Below, piece after piece: positions 59,223 through 60,000 of a stretch of 60,000 nucleotides of DNA. Both the position numbers and the translations under genes were made by a program. How positions within the stretch are numbered: position 1 is the stretch's first letter; each line of letters starts with the position of its first letter. The notes under the pieces were generated by a model. That model did no database searches and had not been told where the DNA came from. It worked only from the letters and a program-made list of their open reading frames with translations. This stretch comes from Mesostigma viride (Eukaryota > Streptophyta > Mesostigmatophyceae > Mesostigmatales > Mesostigmataceae), in assembly GCA_009746045.1 (NCBI GenBank), contig RPFO01001598.1, positions 291,001 through 351,000 on the forward strand. The letters run 5' to 3'.

Positions 59223-60000
59223 GAAGATAGCAACACGCAACATGCTGCTGTTGAGAAAACTGACATGAATGGGTGGGGCGTTGTTGGGGGAACCAACATG
59301 CAAGGGTTGAACAGGACAACATGTTAGCCCAAGTTCCCCGTTCCAGAGACAGGCTGGCAACTTTCGAGATTAGCTGGCAGCCCCGAACCCAAGATTATTC
59401 GTATTATTATAATATTCGTACTATTGTTCCATGCAAGGAACGTAGTTATTTGCAAATATGACGAAACGATTATGTGTGGCATATGCATGGGATTGGTGCG
59501 TGCGCGGCAGCATAGCGGGATGTCGCACATGGAAAATATCAACCAGCCATCATTTCGCTTGTGCCAGGTTCCACGCAACCCCGTGCACTTTGCCATGCAA
59601 ATGTTAAGCACGAATGCCTACGGCTTACTGCCAAACCATACAGCCACGCATGAATGTGCTTCACTTTCATGCATAGATGTCACACTGAGCCACGCCATAT
59701 TAACACACCCCACATCCCGGCATCCCGGCATGACCCGCATCATCCCGCACTCACATCATGCAGCCAACCCCACATCGTCACCCCCACACTCACATGCAGC
59801 TACTCCCTCTTACCCAGATAACAGGTACCAATGAGACGGCCAGGGCAGGCCAGAAGTCGCGACGACCCTTATGGCCATTCCTTCCTCATGACGGACGCGC
59901 GGCAAACTCCCATCCTCATTGGCGAACTCCCATACCCACGATCCCATGACTACCATGAAACATGACTATACTATCTACATGACTAAATGACTATGACGAT

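Overview
The window is nuclear DNA of a eukaryote. It is GC-rich, its genes have many short GT-AG introns, and it carries LINE-, SINE-, Gypsy- and MITE-type repeats, long microsatellites and a tRNA gene with an intron at the canonical position. The gene set (GMPPA, USB1, a gp210-type nucleoporin) and repeat load fit an alga-like protist. The sequence alone does not fix the lineage.

Layout. 1-7.1 kb: the last exon of an unidentified membrane protein (+), a pyrimidine microsatellite and MITE-like repeats, then USB1 (U6 snRNA 3'-end exonuclease) in five exons on the minus strand. 7.2-7.3 kb: tRNA-Gln(UUG) with a 14-nt intron, between the divergent USB1 and GMPPA genes. 7.8-17.2 kb: GMPPA (GDP-mannose pyrophosphorylase alpha-type subunit), 14 exons on the plus strand, all splice phases consistent, 410 residues. 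17.2-45.2 kb: a transposon graveyard. It holds ORF1-only LINE-like elements with a structured 3' end and TTAA tail, a retroelement with a YLDD reverse transcriptase and a restriction-like endonuclease domain, a broken Gypsy element with a 120-codon CAG tract, a LINE split by 4.4 kb (containing about 2.1 kb of GGGA/GGGT repeats and a 184-bp satellite), a SINE-like family with a 12-bp target-site duplication, and a short-TIR family. 45.2-46.8 kb: no recognised gene. 46.8-58.8 kb: the C-terminal half or more of a gp210/NUP210 nuclear pore membrane protein on the minus strand; its N-terminus lies beyond the window. Its introns hold several minisatellites. 58.8-60 kb: intron or upstream sequence with an 8-bp repeat.

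The three recognised genes are housekeeping genes without an evident shared pathway: U6 snRNA maturation, nucleotide-sugar supply for glycosylation, and the nuclear pore. The most unusual signals are in the repeats. 4-bp insertions of an ATGC/TGCA type separate otherwise similar repeat copies. The 3' ends of the ORF1-only elements can form two mutually exclusive hairpins, one with a UUCG loop. C/CA-rich tandem repeats sit just upstream of 3' splice sites in genes on both strands. I found no convincing new enzymatic system. Exon coordinates come from splice signals, phase and family resemblance recalled by eye, without alignment software.
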